Below are positions 57,701 to 63,589 of a DNA stretch of 64,000 nucleotides, piece by piece. A model generated the notes under the pieces. It was not told the origin of the DNA. It ran no database searches and saw only the letters and a list, made by a program, of their open reading frames with translations. Position numbers and translations under genes: made by a program. Position 1 is the first letter of the stretch, and each line of letters opens with the position of its first letter. The stretch lies in assembly GCA_035772405.1 (NCBI GenBank), contig JAYKKM010000032.1, forward strand, positions 307,001-371,000, read 5' to 3'. Source of the DNA: Chrysogorgia sp. JL179-B06. Its lineage: Eukaryota; Cnidaria; Anthozoa; Scleralcyonacea; Chrysogorgiidae.

Positions 57701-60700
57701 GTACTTTCCTACGCCATTGTAAACAATAAGCTGCGGACTCGTCCTCTGCATACATACGTCATCACTCATTATTGACAGTTTAACCTAGCGCCAGATTTCA
57801 CCCAAAAGCAACTTAATTTCTAAAATTTGACACTCTGTAATTTAAAAAATATTGCGCAGAATGGCTCCATAATCACATGCGTATCTAAGATTTTGTAAAA
57901 AATATTTTGGGAAAATTTTTCATTTCATATAGACACTTTAAAGTGCATATAACCCCTATTTTTTAGTTTTCCAAGTAGTAGACCCAAAATTAGCTGAATA
58001 GTTGTTTTACGGTTTTTGATTTGGTCCATTGGTTTCTAAGATATACAGTACTTTAAGTAACAAAACCGCAAATTAAACTGGACCTGGGACGAGCAACGTG
58101 ATGACGTAGCTTAAGGGACTCCAATTTCCAAAATGGAATACTTCGACGACAGTGTTGATTTCTGTTGTAGTGTTTTGTATACACTGTCACTGAGAAAATC
58201 CCGTCCCGTGCGATTTGCAGAAATATCTTGCGGGATATTCAAAATAGCGATTTCTTGCAATATTGCAAGAAAGATATCTTCGAAACCAATGGACCAAATC
58301 AAAAACCGTAAAAGAACTATTCAGCTAATTTTGGCTCTACTACTTGGAAAACTAAAAAAAAATTAGGGGTTATAGGCACTTTAACTCTTGCCTGTCCGGC
58401 CCAGTCAAAAGGGGTCATAGAAGAACCCCGAAGTGGTCAATCGAAAAACACGGCACACGGTAACGCAAGATTAAAAATTGAAATTCGACAAGCGCCAGGC
58501 ACATGAGATCTACTCACACGGCAAATTTGATTTGATTTCATAAACAACTCTGTCATGATTGGTGGCATTTTGAATTTTCATGATGCTACGCGGGCGTGGA
58601 AGATGGTCTTTTCTTGAAAAATGGAAGTTTTTCAACCTGATTTATGATAATTAATGCTAATTTATATTAACATAATGTGTCTTGTTCGGAAAATTCAAAA
58701 GCATTGGTAACAGCCGGTTTATTGGGATTTCGGAAAAGGTATATAGGTTTCGCAACAGTTATGGATATTTCCAGAGATATCAATAGAACAAAGAGGTAGT
58801 TCAAGTTTTTCACCCGGACAGGAAAGAGTTAAGAAAAATTCGTCAAAAAATCACAAAAAATCACCAAAATATGTAAATAAAATATAATTAAAAAAATGAT
58901 TCTCTTAGAACCAGTTCAGTATACTGAAGGTTATGGTTGAAGTGCCTCCCTTTTTAATTCAAAATTGACACGTTTTCTTGACGTTTCAAGTCAATCGAGC
59001 TTTTTTGTCTCTATTTTGTGCTAACTTTATGATTGATACAACATGAAGTTTGAAAATAGACATCTTGAAAACTCAAAGTACGAATGAGATAAGACAATAA
59101 AAAACTATAAAGCTAAAGTATAGCGTGGACAGTCAATGTGGTAACAAAGTTTATAAAATAACATGTATGCGATCAAGCCATCCAAACACGGAAATTTCCC
59201 GCAAAACATTTCCTTAAGTTTTGCTGCTCGTTCTCTTGTATTAATTTATAGAAGAAATACCTAATGGTTTTTCTGTGTTTGGACACTGTGATCCAAACAC
59301 TTGGGAAGTTGCTCGACTTTCGAAAAGCTAAAAAACACTCGCCTAGCGGCTCGTGTTTTTTACGCTTTTCTCCAGTTACGCAATTTCTTTAATCAAAGTA
59401 TCATCGATGATCGATGAACTTTCCATCTTTGTCATTTATTATTGTTATTTTAATTGATCACCTTACTTTTATTCCTCACCTATATACTCGCGTATATGAA
59501 GTGTAGTTTTGACTGCGCATAAATATGACACTCAAATTCGTCGCAATGGAGGAACCAGGCGGGAATCGTTGTCTAGTTAAGAATGTTAATGCCCAGCAAA
59601 TAGCATTAAAATTTTTAAAATTATTTGTAACATTTTGTTACTTTAATTTCTAATTATGTAACTGTCTAGCTATATATGCCTCCTTCATTTATTGTAATCT
59701 GTCACTCTGATGATGTTACGAGTTTAGTAACGAAATTACAATTGTTACAATTTTTCTTTTCAAAATTATGTTATGGCTCTTTTTTAACTATTTACTGGGC
59801 ATTAATATCCCTAACTAAATATGACATGTTTTGAGTTGGGCCTAAATCTTATTTCATACATAACATAAGGCTTAAAGTGCCACTACGATGAAAATTCACC
59901 CCGTCTTTTAGATTTTCTTTAGCATAGAATAGTATTTCAGGGTCGAAAGTGATCATCGATGTAAAAAATACTAAAAAATGGTATTCTGAAATAAGTATTT
60001 TGAGCTCTGAAATCACTATTATTTAGGCCACCATTACTAAAAACGTGTTCCAAGTGAGCCCGCAATTTCAAAAGTAATATTGTTTGTGACGTCAGATTCT
60101 CAATGCTACGCCTGAATTTCAGTCGAGGTTACTTGTTTTCTTGTTTTCTTCGAGAAGTAGATGAAATGTTCAGCCTTTCAGACGACGAATTTGAAAAAAC
60201 GTCCTTGATTTACTTGAAGAATTAGCCATGTGGAGTCTTCGCGTTGAGAATCTGACGTCACTTCGTAACGCTGGTCAGGAACATGAACGATTAATGGCGG
60301 ACATAACAACTCCAGATTCGGAGTCAGAAAAATAATACTTGCCATCGTCGAATCGCAAAACGGTTTCGACCGAGTAATATTTAGAAGCTCTGCTTTATAA
60401 ATACGTAAAATATCGATAGGTAAAAATTTGATCGTAGTGGCACTTTAATAACCCATAGTAAACTATGTAAATTATGTAAATAAGCTATATTTTGTACAAT
60501 AAGCCATGTTATGTATTAAATAATTTTTAAGCCCAACTCAGAACGTGTCATATTTATGCGCAGTTGACTATAAGATTGTCTTGTTTTTTAATTTTTAAAA
60601 ATTATCCCGGATTTGCTTCATTGGGCATAAACAACGGCTTAAAATCGAGGTTGGATATGAAGGATACTAAGTAAATGTATTACGATCTCATTACCAACCT

Positions 60701-63537
60701 CGGCATGAAGCTCATTGTTTCGTGGCATTGAACCAAATGCTGGAAGTGTATATTATATTAATTCAATTTTGCTAAATATTTAGGGTTATCATACACTTTG
60801 TGGAGAACGGGGTGCTCAGATGAGTGGAGGACAAAAACAGCGTATTGCAATTGCCCGAGCACTCATCAGGAATCCAAAAATATTATTGCTAGATGAGGCC
60901 ACTTCGGCTTTGGACACTCAAAGTGAATCTGTTGTTCAAGAAGCACTAGATAGGGTAAAAACGGCTTTGATAAATATTTTGAAATTGCGCCAAACGAGCA
61001 TTTCTCATATCAGTTACCTGTTATTTCCATTAAGGCAAGTGAAGGTCGCACGACAATTGTCATTGCGCATCGACTATCTACAATAAAAAACGCTGATATG
61101 ATAGTTGCAGTGGACAGAGGACAGGTAGGAGAGAAAGGCACTCACGATGAGCTCTTGGCAGCTGGCGGAATTTACAAAGATCTTGTCACCCTACAAGTAA
61201 GTCCACTACTGCAAAGTGAATCAAATGTAATCCGGCCTATTAAATTGAATGAATTGAATCGTGAACGAAGTTCATTATTAAAGGACATTGGCAAAAAAAT
61301 TAAGTTTGTCTAATATGAAAGAACTCGTAAAATAATAGAGTAACACCTTTTACACGTATTTTAGTTCGTTTTTAAAATATTTCAGTTTATTTGTAAATGA
61401 GATGGTCTGTGACGTCATGTGCTGGGTACACAATTTTCACTCATTAAAAAATATCTTATATATATATATATATATATATATCAGTGATTGCTAAGTTTAC
61501 AACGTTTATTATCATGAGGATTTATTATACGCACATTTTCAAGTAAATTTGTGGAACACACTTGAAGAAACTAATATTCTATATATTAAATGTGTGAAAA
61601 TTCTCTACCCAGCACATGACGTCAGAGACAATCTCATTTACATATCAAACAAACTGAAATATTTCAAAAACGAAGTAAAATACGGAAAAGTTGTAAAGGT
61701 GTTACTCTATCATTTTACGAGTCCTTTCATACTAGACAAACCTAATTTTTGTTGCCAATGTCCTTTAAAAGTAATTGCATTATAATTAATTGTTGAAAAT
61801 TGGAATAACATACCCAGCAGGGAATTGAAAGTTGAAGTTGATGCCAGTAACTGCAGGTTACTGTATGTGTCAAATGCAAAGAACGTCTGTTTTCAAACTA
61901 TATCTTCATTGGTTATAATCTCTTCCTATTAATGCTCGGGAAAACGTATCAGGTTATAACGGGAGAAAAATATAATATACGTTCGACAGATGTGCTGGAC
62001 ATCCTAACATGGGATACCCTCCAATTTAGACAAGCATCATTAAAGGCGAGCTTAATTTATAAAATACTTAATGGGCAATCTTCGCCATGTCAGAGGTACA
62101 GTTTTGTCAAACTTATTAAGATATTAATATAATCATAATCTAAGAAATTACGAAACTGCATGATCTAGCACGTCCAAAGCCGAAGACAAATTTTCTTGAA
62201 CGTAGTTTTAAATATAGTGGTGCAATGGTTTGGAATAGTCTTCCACCTGAGGTAAAAAAGGCAATAACATTAAATCAATTTAAGAATAAAATTGCTACGT
62301 TGCCTATAGGGTGGAAACACATTGATGATACTTTTACTATTATTCTGTCATATATTTCTTGTTAGTTGTTCTTGTTAGTTGTTATTGTTTGTATTAATAC
62401 GCCCCTCCTGGAAATCAATATTGATAAGAATGTTGAGTGGGGTCAGCGTATCCAAATAAAGATGATGTAGGTATGTATCTATGTGTACGTATATCAGTGT
62501 AGCGGTACTGGGCACCAATTGAAGGCGGGGGGGGGGGGGGGGGGGGGGGGGGGGGTGTGTGTTAGGAAAACACTTAATTAAGGCGAGGGGGTTAAGATTA
62601 GGAAAACACTTAAGGCGAGGTTTAGGATTAAGTGTTGGATTAGGGTTTCTATTTTAATATAACTTGAAGTTTTACCAATTGGTGCGCGAAACATGACGAT
62701 ACTACCAATGTTTTGGCTGGGATTGCAGGGAAGTATAGAGATTGTGAAGGGATTTATTGACGAAGAGGGGACACGAAGCGTTGGAAGCTATTTGACTCGG
62801 AAAAAGAAGCCACAGAGTTGCCTGCGGAGGAGGCTAAATCAATCATTGAATTAATTAAACCATATTTTGTATTATTTCAGAATGAAATCCTGGAATGATG
62901 GAAAATGTTGCTTTTTATAACTGATATTTTACTTCATTCTTATATTTTACTTATACATTTCACTTAATATATATTACTTATATTTTACTTCTATTTTACT
63001 TCATTCTTATATTTTACTTATATTTTACTTATATTATATTACTTATATATTACTTATATTTTACTTATATATTACTTATATATTACTTATATATTACTTA
63101 TATTTTACTTCTATTTTACTTCATTCTTATATTTTACTTATATTTTACTTCATTCTTATATTTGACTTATATTTCTCATCATTCTTCAAAAGTAACCACA
63201 AATAATCGGTTTTAAAATTAGACACTTTCGTAATTTTTACACCAAACAAACGTGGTATTTGGATGCTACACCGCGTGATTCCATGTTTTAGGATCCTCTT
63301 TTTGATTAAAAAATGTCCAGGTGCGGAGTGCGCTCGATCCGATAGATAAATTTTGATAAAATGAAATTATGCTGTTTCTGCATGTCATACCTAGAAAAAT
63401 ATATAAAACATATCTAATTGTCCTACACGCAAATAAAAGGTTTCAGGTCCACCAACTTAGTATTTACTGCATTTTATAGATGTTGGCAATGGAGGAGGAT
63501 AGACCATCCGAACTGGAGGACGAGAAGGATGAAGATG
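30668..63537 (+). CDS. abcb1: ABCB-type (P-glycoprotein/MDR1-like) ABC transporter, 5' half of gene
   Basis: Fourteen exons: 30668-30762, 31574-31631, 34535-34917, 35825-35996, 40729-40853, 42562-42678, 43365-43419, 50006-50119, 50657-50767, 54511-54636, 56311-56514, 60784-60954, 61035-61196, 63480-63537. All phases join without a stop, giving about 650 residues. Order: acidic N-terminus, transmembrane domain 1 (about residues 58-370), nucleotide-binding domain 1 (about 395-630), linker. NBD1 has Walker A GGSGCGKS (Lys435), Q-loop Gln477, signature MSGGQ (533-537, Met for the usual Leu), Walker B ILLLD with Glu558, and H-loop His589. Family members export hydrophobic compounds across the plasma membrane using ATP. 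Domain order and length match the N-half of full ABCB transporters; the second half lies beyond the window. Orthology to a particular vertebrate ABCB is not resolved. Confidence 0.92.
31574..31631 (+). CDS. abcb1: ABCB exon 2
   Basis: 58 nt, entering in phase 2 and leaving in phase 0 (GTAAGA donor). It encodes [12 protein letters not shown] followed by VMVPFRKL, the lead-in to the elbow helix before membrane segment 1. Confidence 0.8.
32640..32765. repeat. AAAACACTCGAG...CTCGTGTTTTT palindrome family
   Basis: AAAAACACTCGAG at about 32654 is inverted relative to CGCTCGTGTTTTT at about 32706. It is followed by GTTTTATAAAATAA at 32745-32758 and, downstream, CTGATTGGTC (CCAATCA on the other strand). 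It shares the motifs of the other apex-type palindromes. Confidence 0.55.
33527..33712. repeat. Tandem duplication, unit about 100 bp
   Basis: Two copies share GTTGACATTATAACAG, TGATAAACTAAGTTAATCAG and AATGCAGTTCAATAT. Non-coding, within ABCB intron 2. Confidence 0.8.
34535..34917 (+). CDS. abcb1: ABCB exon 3 (membrane segments 1-2)
   Basis: 383 nt, phase 0 to 2. It encodes about residues 52-178. Membrane segment 1 is around [15 protein letters not shown]. The first extracellular loop has an N-glycosylation sequon, Asn102-Cys-Thr. Membrane segment 2 is around [19 protein letters not shown]. The intracellular coupling-helix region reads [18 protein letters not shown], then ELNSRL, a strongly conserved ABCB pattern. 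Confidence 0.95.
35825..35996 (+). CDS. abcb1: ABCB exon 4 (membrane segments 3-4)
   Basis: 172 nt, phase 2 to 0. It encodes [18 protein letters not shown], then two membrane segments around the conserved GWKLTLV, ending LMAM. The preceding intron (34918-35824) shows no repeat or gene by eye. Confidence 0.95.
35997..40728. other. ABCB intron 4 contents
   Basis: Occupied mainly by the LINE at 36660-39740. The flanks 36270-36640 and 39740-40700 are non-coding; GCATGTGAGCATTA repeats occur at 40615-40660. Confidence 0.6.
36660..39740 (-). mobile_element. APE-type LINE, copy 2 (better preserved)
   Basis: The - strand has four large frames. 39096-39737: endonuclease ([25 protein letters not shown]). 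38114-39148: [16 protein letters not shown], linker, then [15 protein letters not shown]. 37560-38054: reverse transcriptase ([34 protein letters not shown]). 36854-37602: YVDD active site and C-terminal region. Frame changes lie near 39100-39140, 38060-38110 and at 37560-37600 just before YVDD. The 3' UTR runs to about 36660. Its reading direction opposes the host gene. Confidence 0.85.
40729..40853 (+). CDS. abcb1: ABCB exon 5 with a GC donor
   Basis: 125 nt, phase 0 to 2. It encodes [17 protein letters not shown], then [18 protein letters not shown] and ENKEAK, the very conserved intracellular-loop sequence of ABCB proteins. The donor is AAAG|GCAAGA, so this is a GC-AG intron. No GT fits the phase and conservation, and exon 6 starts with the missing third base of the AGA codon. 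Confidence 0.9.
40882..41222. repeat. Long foldback just after ABCB exon 5
   Basis: Arms of about 140-150 bp from GCCTATCTCACGTTTGGGG to CCCCAAACATGAGATAGGC enclose a short loop near 41030-41070. It lies only about 30 nt downstream of the GC donor. MITE-like, non-coding. Confidence 0.8.
41660..41880 (-). mobile_element. tRNA-derived SINE, copy B
   Basis: On the - strand, box A-like TGGTCTAGTGG and box B-like GGGTTCAAATCC are followed by the GTATTAAAATAATTGAG body and the GACTTTCGGGTCTTCTCGG segment. Same family as copies A and C. Confidence 0.7.
42072..42215. repeat. Foldback repeat
   Basis: TATACCGCTCTCTCCTCAGC with AGAGGCTT on the left pairs with AAGCCTCTGCGG and GGAGAGAGGTTATA on the right. 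Non-coding. Confidence 0.6.
42562..42678 (+). CDS. abcb1: ABCB exon 6 (membrane segment 5)
   Basis: 117 nt, phase 2 to 2, preceded by a T-rich tract and an ACAG acceptor. It encodes [20 protein letters not shown] and membrane segment 5 around [15 protein letters not shown]. Confidence 0.93.
42679..43364. other. ABCB intron 6, nothing seen
   Basis: No repeat family or coding pattern recognised by eye. Confidence 0.4.
43365..43419 (+). CDS. abcb1: ABCB exon 7
   Basis: 55 nt, phase 2 to 0, with a GCAG acceptor and GTAAGT donor. It encodes [18 protein letters not shown], the short extracellular loop between membrane segments 5 and 6. Confidence 0.9.
44055..44162. repeat. 54-bp direct duplication
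   Basis: AATGAACACTGACTATACCC and the following CGGACTATTAAAACACATTA occur twice in tandem, followed by GGGCCCTTTC and GCGACCTTTC respectively. Confidence 0.85.
45527..48658 (+). CDS. APE-type LINE endonuclease-reverse transcriptase, intact 1043-codon frame
   Basis: A single uninterrupted frame. Residues 10-30 are a hydrophobic segment. At 83-90 is GIHPNPGP, a 2A-like motif lacking the Asp and Glu of the usual form. Endonuclease blocks follow ([40 protein letters not shown]). The reverse transcriptase has [37 protein letters not shown] and the FADD active site, then a C-terminal region with WSPY and QRRATK. The first four codons are DIRS-element DNA, so the Met at 45527 is probably not native; the next in-frame Met is near residue 105. 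CR1/L2-like by style. It is the least damaged coding transposon in the window. Confidence 0.85.
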   Translation: MADIKRAPKLLLLICIIISLFVFQTVLVCIKDDCLDPKCVYVWNKPTNIVRPQLHRRGYFKQRVGYYSNHSACFSLKRIYLVGIHPNPGPPPSTGIGNHNHTIRCMYLNARSIVRKTQEFQTLASETDLICVTETWLKPEILDCELLPGNDFIIHRNDRVDRIGGGVMLAVRNNIQSLRRKDIESNAEILACELRPESKKKFLAMVFYRPPSSDFAYMKEFKKSLRLASKAKFDQVIICGDFNLPHIDWATGTATTSDIIHNHFTKTLKDNFLWQLVNFPTRINNILDLVLTNIADKVLNLQGFDDIFNTDHKMVTFDLDFKMQKKTKAKRSVYNFKNANWPELKELLVHTPWDMAFVANDINASLSTWCDLFISAVNDHVPVCTKKNVGDHPWIDTELLTLIRKKQIQRKKALKTKSLNDIEKFKSFRRQTKQMISGKRKDHANKLRDSVFENPKRFWSLIKTSTKVTRRPNFLRDGQTFATANADKAKILNTFFQSVFSLSDVNFPAEYRTLAQLPVRHLSDVELTVTEVAQALRNLDPNKASGYDGIPGRLLLNVADEIAPSLCKLFNLSLSLGVVPSNWKFANITAVYKKGDPTLSSNYRPISLLSIISKVLERCISNRCRPHLAPLFYRLQHGFLKGKSTTTQLVEVYHTILDHVASGKEVDMIYLDLSKAFDKVSHHLLLLKLQQYGITGQLLSWFRSYLDGRQQRVVLEGTCSDWLPVMSGVPQGSILGPLLFLVYVNDVPEYINFNSSIALFADDSKLYRPIDFPTDDNLLQKDLNCLYNWSKDWAMEFNPSKCKVLHFSKKKNSRKEERNYQLNNIRLEDVPSITDLGIIISSDLSWASHMECTVAKCNKTLGLLKRVCWDISDSTIRKLLYCALVRPKLEYGSNLWSPYTVKHRKLIEDVQRRATKFILKYPQDMGYTERLNKLNLLPLEFRRDISDLLFFFKSRIGLVSTDISEYLCTFEPRHQTRNYDPNNYNLIMQHRQDYFRNSFFIRTAQLWNTLPSSIKSCESLSMFKSSLRNMYLTKGTTYKPPGL
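45539..48900 (+). mobile_element. LINE inserted in DIRS-like reverse transcriptase
   Basis: The DIRS reading resumes exactly on both sides (45538 and 48901). ATC at 45536-45538 and 48901-48903 may be a short target duplication. The 3' UTR ends in a short ACTAA tandem (CTAAACTAAACTAAAC) instead of poly(A), as in CR1-like LINEs. The 5' end appears truncated, since no 5' UTR is present. Confidence 0.8.
49441..50005. other. ABCB intron 7, right end
   Basis: Non-coding or unreadable remnant sequence. It may include the 5' part of the DIRS-like element on the - strand (frame 49452-49865), but no domain was recognised. Confidence 0.35.
50006..50119 (+). CDS. abcb1: ABCB exon 8 (membrane segment 6)
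   Basis: 114 nt, phase 0 to 0, with a TTTTAG acceptor and GTTAGT donor. It encodes [17 protein letters not shown], then [20 protein letters not shown] and R, the end of transmembrane domain 1. Confidence 0.95.
50255..50412. repeat. Dispersed repeat related to 12.5-13.3 kb
   Basis: GAATGGTATAATTGTTGTTT, TAGCAAAACATT, GATATATGAGCTGATAGC and AACCAATCATATTGCAGAA are shared with 12520-12560 and 13225-13316. Same palindrome family as the one split by the Gypsy element. Confidence 0.6.
50486..50645. repeat. Palindrome abutting ABCB exon 9 acceptor
   Basis: ATACATGGATG and GGAAATAT on the left pair with ATATTTCCGCACATCCATGTAT on the right. The inner part is ATATCTCGTGTTGAACAG against CTGTTCAACACTCG. 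Its right arm ends about 20 nt before the splice acceptor at 50656. Confidence 0.65.
50657..50767 (+). CDS. abcb1: ABCB exon 9 (start of NBD1)
   Basis: 111 nt, phase 0 to 0, with a pyrimidine-rich acceptor. It encodes [14 protein letters not shown], then [17 protein letters not shown], which holds the A-loop aromatic (Tyr of FRYPTRP) that stacks on ATP. Confidence 0.95.
50787..50953. mobile_element. MITE with TAGCCTCCTCCGCAGGCAAC ends
   Basis: The left end TAGCCTCCTCCGCAGGCAAC is inverted relative to the right end GTTGCCTGTAGAGGAGG. Inside, TTTTAGCCGAG pairs with CTCGGCTAAAA. The same end word occurs at 32549-32572 and 62816-62837, so this is a family. Confidence 0.7.
51283..51739. mobile_element. 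TTAA-flanked MITE, copy 1
   Basis: The element has TTAACTCTTTCCTGACCGG at the left and CCTGTCAGGATAGAGTTAA at the right. Its interior words (CGAAAAACACGGCACACGG, GACAAGCGCCAGG, GATGCTACGCGGGCGTG) recur in the copy at 58381-58832. TTAA targets point to piggyBac-type mobilisation. Confidence 0.8.
52030..52310 (+). mobile_element. tRNA-derived SINE, copy C
   Basis: A head with GTCTATGAGCTGGG and box B-like GGGTTCATATCC is followed by the GTCTTAAAAATAATTGAGG body, the GACTTTCGGGTCTTCTCGG segment and an A-rich AATAATAATAATAAAA tail. Closest in content to copy A. Confidence 0.75.
52311..52702. other. Intron sequence, nothing recognised
   Basis: AT-rich sequence in ABCB intron 9 with no repeat family or coding pattern seen. 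Confidence 0.4.
52703..52943. repeat. Long near-perfect hairpin
   Basis: 241 bp from ACTGCATGAAAAAATGGATT to AATCCATTTTTTCGTGCAGT, with arms of about 110 bp and almost no loop around 52823. A MITE or foldback with no coding content. Confidence 0.85.
53365..53600 (+). mobile_element. PLE 3'-end relic with 20-bp tandem
   Basis: TTTCATTAATAATCCTCTG is repeated four times at 53365-53433. Downstream, ACU-CUGAAGA...GAAA-CGUC-AGU lies at 53509-53547, with ACU/AGU pairing but a decayed stem II. The flanking sequence resembles the relic at 59.6-59.8 kb. Confidence 0.5.
53774..53946. repeat. Foldback repeat
   Basis: AAGTGACGTCAACACAGGG and CACGCAAACAGTTTGC pair with GCAAACTGTTTGCGTG and TCCCTCTGTCGACGTCACTT. 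Non-coding. Confidence 0.7.
54168..54435. repeat. Foldback repeat upstream of ABCB exon 10
   Basis: The left end TAAGGTGTTTTGATAG and right end CTATCGAGCCACCTTA are inverted. Internal ACGTTTCGCAGTGTACATTT pairs with the TACACTGTGAAATGTTTT region. Non-coding. Confidence 0.65.
54511..54636 (+). CDS. abcb1: ABCB exon 10 (Walker A)
   Basis: 126 nt, phase 0 to 0. It encodes [18 protein letters not shown], then [19 protein letters not shown] and TSGGT. The Walker A lysine is residue 435. The donor is GTGCGT. Confidence 0.96.
54859..55135. repeat. Foldback repeat
   Basis: ACACTCGCAGTTGATCTGAC and GTGAGGTACTAGGTCTGAGT on the left are the reverse complement of 55085-55135 on the right. The arms reach GATCGTCC near 54917 and 55078. 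Confidence 0.75.
55136..56017. other. ABCB intron 10, nothing recognised
   Basis: Non-coding; short imperfect CTAACC-type words at 55760-55820. No gene seen. Confidence 0.4.
56018..56195. mobile_element. MITE with TAGACCTCTTTCATAATGG ends
   Basis: The left TAGACCTCTTTCATAATGG is the exact reverse complement of the right CCATTATGAAAGAGGTCTA. The interior keeps partial pairing (TTAGCCTTTCTG against CAGAAAGGCTAA). TA at each end could be a Tc1/mariner-type duplication. Confidence 0.75.
56311..56514 (+). CDS. abcb1: ABCB exon 11 (Q-loop)
   Basis: 204 nt, phase 0 to 0. It encodes [20 protein letters not shown], then [20 protein letters not shown] and the helical subdomain to FVSQFPQ. Q-loop Gln477 contacts the transmembrane domain and Mg-ATP. 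Confidence 0.96.
57104..57290 (+). pseudogene. Acidic, serine-rich open-frame remnant
   Basis: Begins [17 protein letters not shown] and continues through [10 protein letters not shown] to a stop. A frame change then gives [18 protein letters not shown]. This style resembles acidic N-termini of transposon-associated proteins in invertebrate genomes, but the match is weak. Confidence 0.3.
57433..57719 (-). pseudogene. THAP-domain fragment, frameshifted
   Basis: On the - strand YCVCGGPG lies in one frame near 57700, and [29 protein letters not shown] follow in another. Together these give the C2CH zinc ligands of a THAP DNA-binding domain, typical of P-element-type and other transposases or of domesticated genes. 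The single frame change makes it a pseudogene fragment. Confidence 0.65.
57942..58380. mobile_element. TTAA-flanked foldback with 105-bp terminal inverted repeats
   Basis: It starts AGTGCATATAACCCCTA after TTAA (57938-57941) and ends TAGGGGTTATAGGCACT before TTAA (58381-58384). Arms of about 100 bp include CCATTGGTTTC and GAAACCAATGG. The right TTAA is shared with the neighbouring MITE. Confidence 0.8.
58381..58832. mobile_element. TTAA-flanked MITE, copy 2
   Basis: It begins TTAACTCTTGCCTGTCCGG and ends CCGGACAGGAAAGAGTTAA, with an interior closely similar to 51283-51739. The ends of this copy match each other better than those of copy 1. Confidence 0.8.
59150..59400. repeat. Palindrome with AC-GAG...CGA-GT apex (reverse of the 18.2 kb family)
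   Basis: TTTATAAAATAA at 59151-59162 and CATCCAAACACGG are followed by a hairpin with AAGAAATACCTAATGG, GTGTTTGGA and apex AAAAACAC-TCGCCTAGCGGCTC-GTGTTTTT. It shares long words with 18149-18347. Confidence 0.7.
59600..59812 (+). mobile_element. PLE 3'-end relic
   Basis: Contains CUGAUGA (59707-59713), an extra U, GUUAC 59715-59719 pairing with GUAAC 59727-59731, then GAAA (59732-59735). The cleavage-site region is changed (UUAC in place of CGUC). It is flanked by TAATGCCCAG and CTGGGCATTA in inverted orientation. Confidence 0.5.
59876..60444. mobile_element. TTAA-flanked element with AGTGCCACTACGAT ends
   Basis: TTAA (59872-59875), AGTGCCACTACGAT ... ATCGTAGTGGCACT, TTAA (60445-60448). 569 bp, non-coding. 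The first five bases match those of the foldback at 57942. It sits inside a larger inverted pair (GACATGTTTTGAGTTGGGC at 59823 and GCCCAACTCAGAACGTGTC at 60531). Confidence 0.75.
60784..60954 (+). CDS. abcb1: ABCB exon 12 (signature and Walker B)
   Basis: 171 nt, phase 0 to 0. It encodes [20 protein letters not shown], then [20 protein letters not shown] and [17 protein letters not shown]. The ABC signature reads MSGGQ instead of LSGGQ; Walker B Asp557 and catalytic Glu558 are intact. Confidence 0.96.
61035..61196 (+). CDS. abcb1: ABCB exon 13 (H-loop)
   Basis: 162 nt, phase 0 to 0. It encodes [20 protein letters not shown], then [20 protein letters not shown] and the end of NBD1 ([11 protein letters not shown]). 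H-loop His589 is present. The intron before it is only 80 bp. Confidence 0.95.
61279..61768. repeat. 490-bp foldback with about 190-bp arms
   Basis: AAAGGACATTGGCAAAAAAA on the left pairs with TTGTTGCCAATGTCCTTTA on the right. The arms continue through ACTCGTAAAATAATAGAGT and TGACGTCATGTGCTGGGT to a TA tract at 61455-61481. Related to sequence at about 56590 in another ABCB intron. Confidence 0.8.
61930..62460 (+). mobile_element. LINE reverse transcriptase C-terminal fragment
   Basis: Frames contain [29 protein letters not shown], then [19 protein letters not shown] and [17 protein letters not shown], characteristic of CR1/RTE-type C-termini. 5'-truncated, with a frame change near 62130. 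Confidence 0.6.
62527..62555. repeat. 29-bp guanine homopolymer
   Basis: An uninterrupted run of 29 G on the + strand followed by TGTGTGT. Its length is unusual for AT-rich DNA and prone to assembly error. Confidence 0.9.
62707..62840. mobile_element. Dispersed repeat shared with 32.3-32.6 kb
   Basis: AATGTTTTGGCTGGGATT, TTGTGAAGGGAT, GACGAAGAGGGGACA and CACAGAGTTGCCTGCGGAGG occur in both places. The last word is the terminal repeat of the MITE at 50787-50953. Confidence 0.7.
62925..63180. repeat. TTATATTTTACTT minisatellite
   Basis: TTACTTATATTTTACTT and TTACTTCATTCTTATATT variants repeat for about 250 bp. Confidence 0.85.
63480..63537 (+). CDS. abcb1: ABCB exon 14 (linker start)
   Basis: 58 nt after a TTTTATAG acceptor, phase 0 to 1, encoding [19 protein letters not shown]. 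This acidic stretch fits the linker between the two halves of a full ABCB transporter. It continues in exons outside the window. It is short and poorly conserved, so less certain than its neighbours. Confidence 0.7.
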
Positions 63538-63589
63538 GTAACTTACAATTTCATTAATATTAGTATTTAGATTGAGGAATTTGCAACCA

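Larger units (their letters stand above)
56515..57941. other. ABCB intron 11, left part
   Basis: Holds a THAP-transposon-like remnant (57104-57290 and 57433-57719). A relative of the foldback at 61.3 kb starts near 56590 (AAAGGATATTGGCAATAAAA). The rest is non-coding. Confidence 0.5.
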
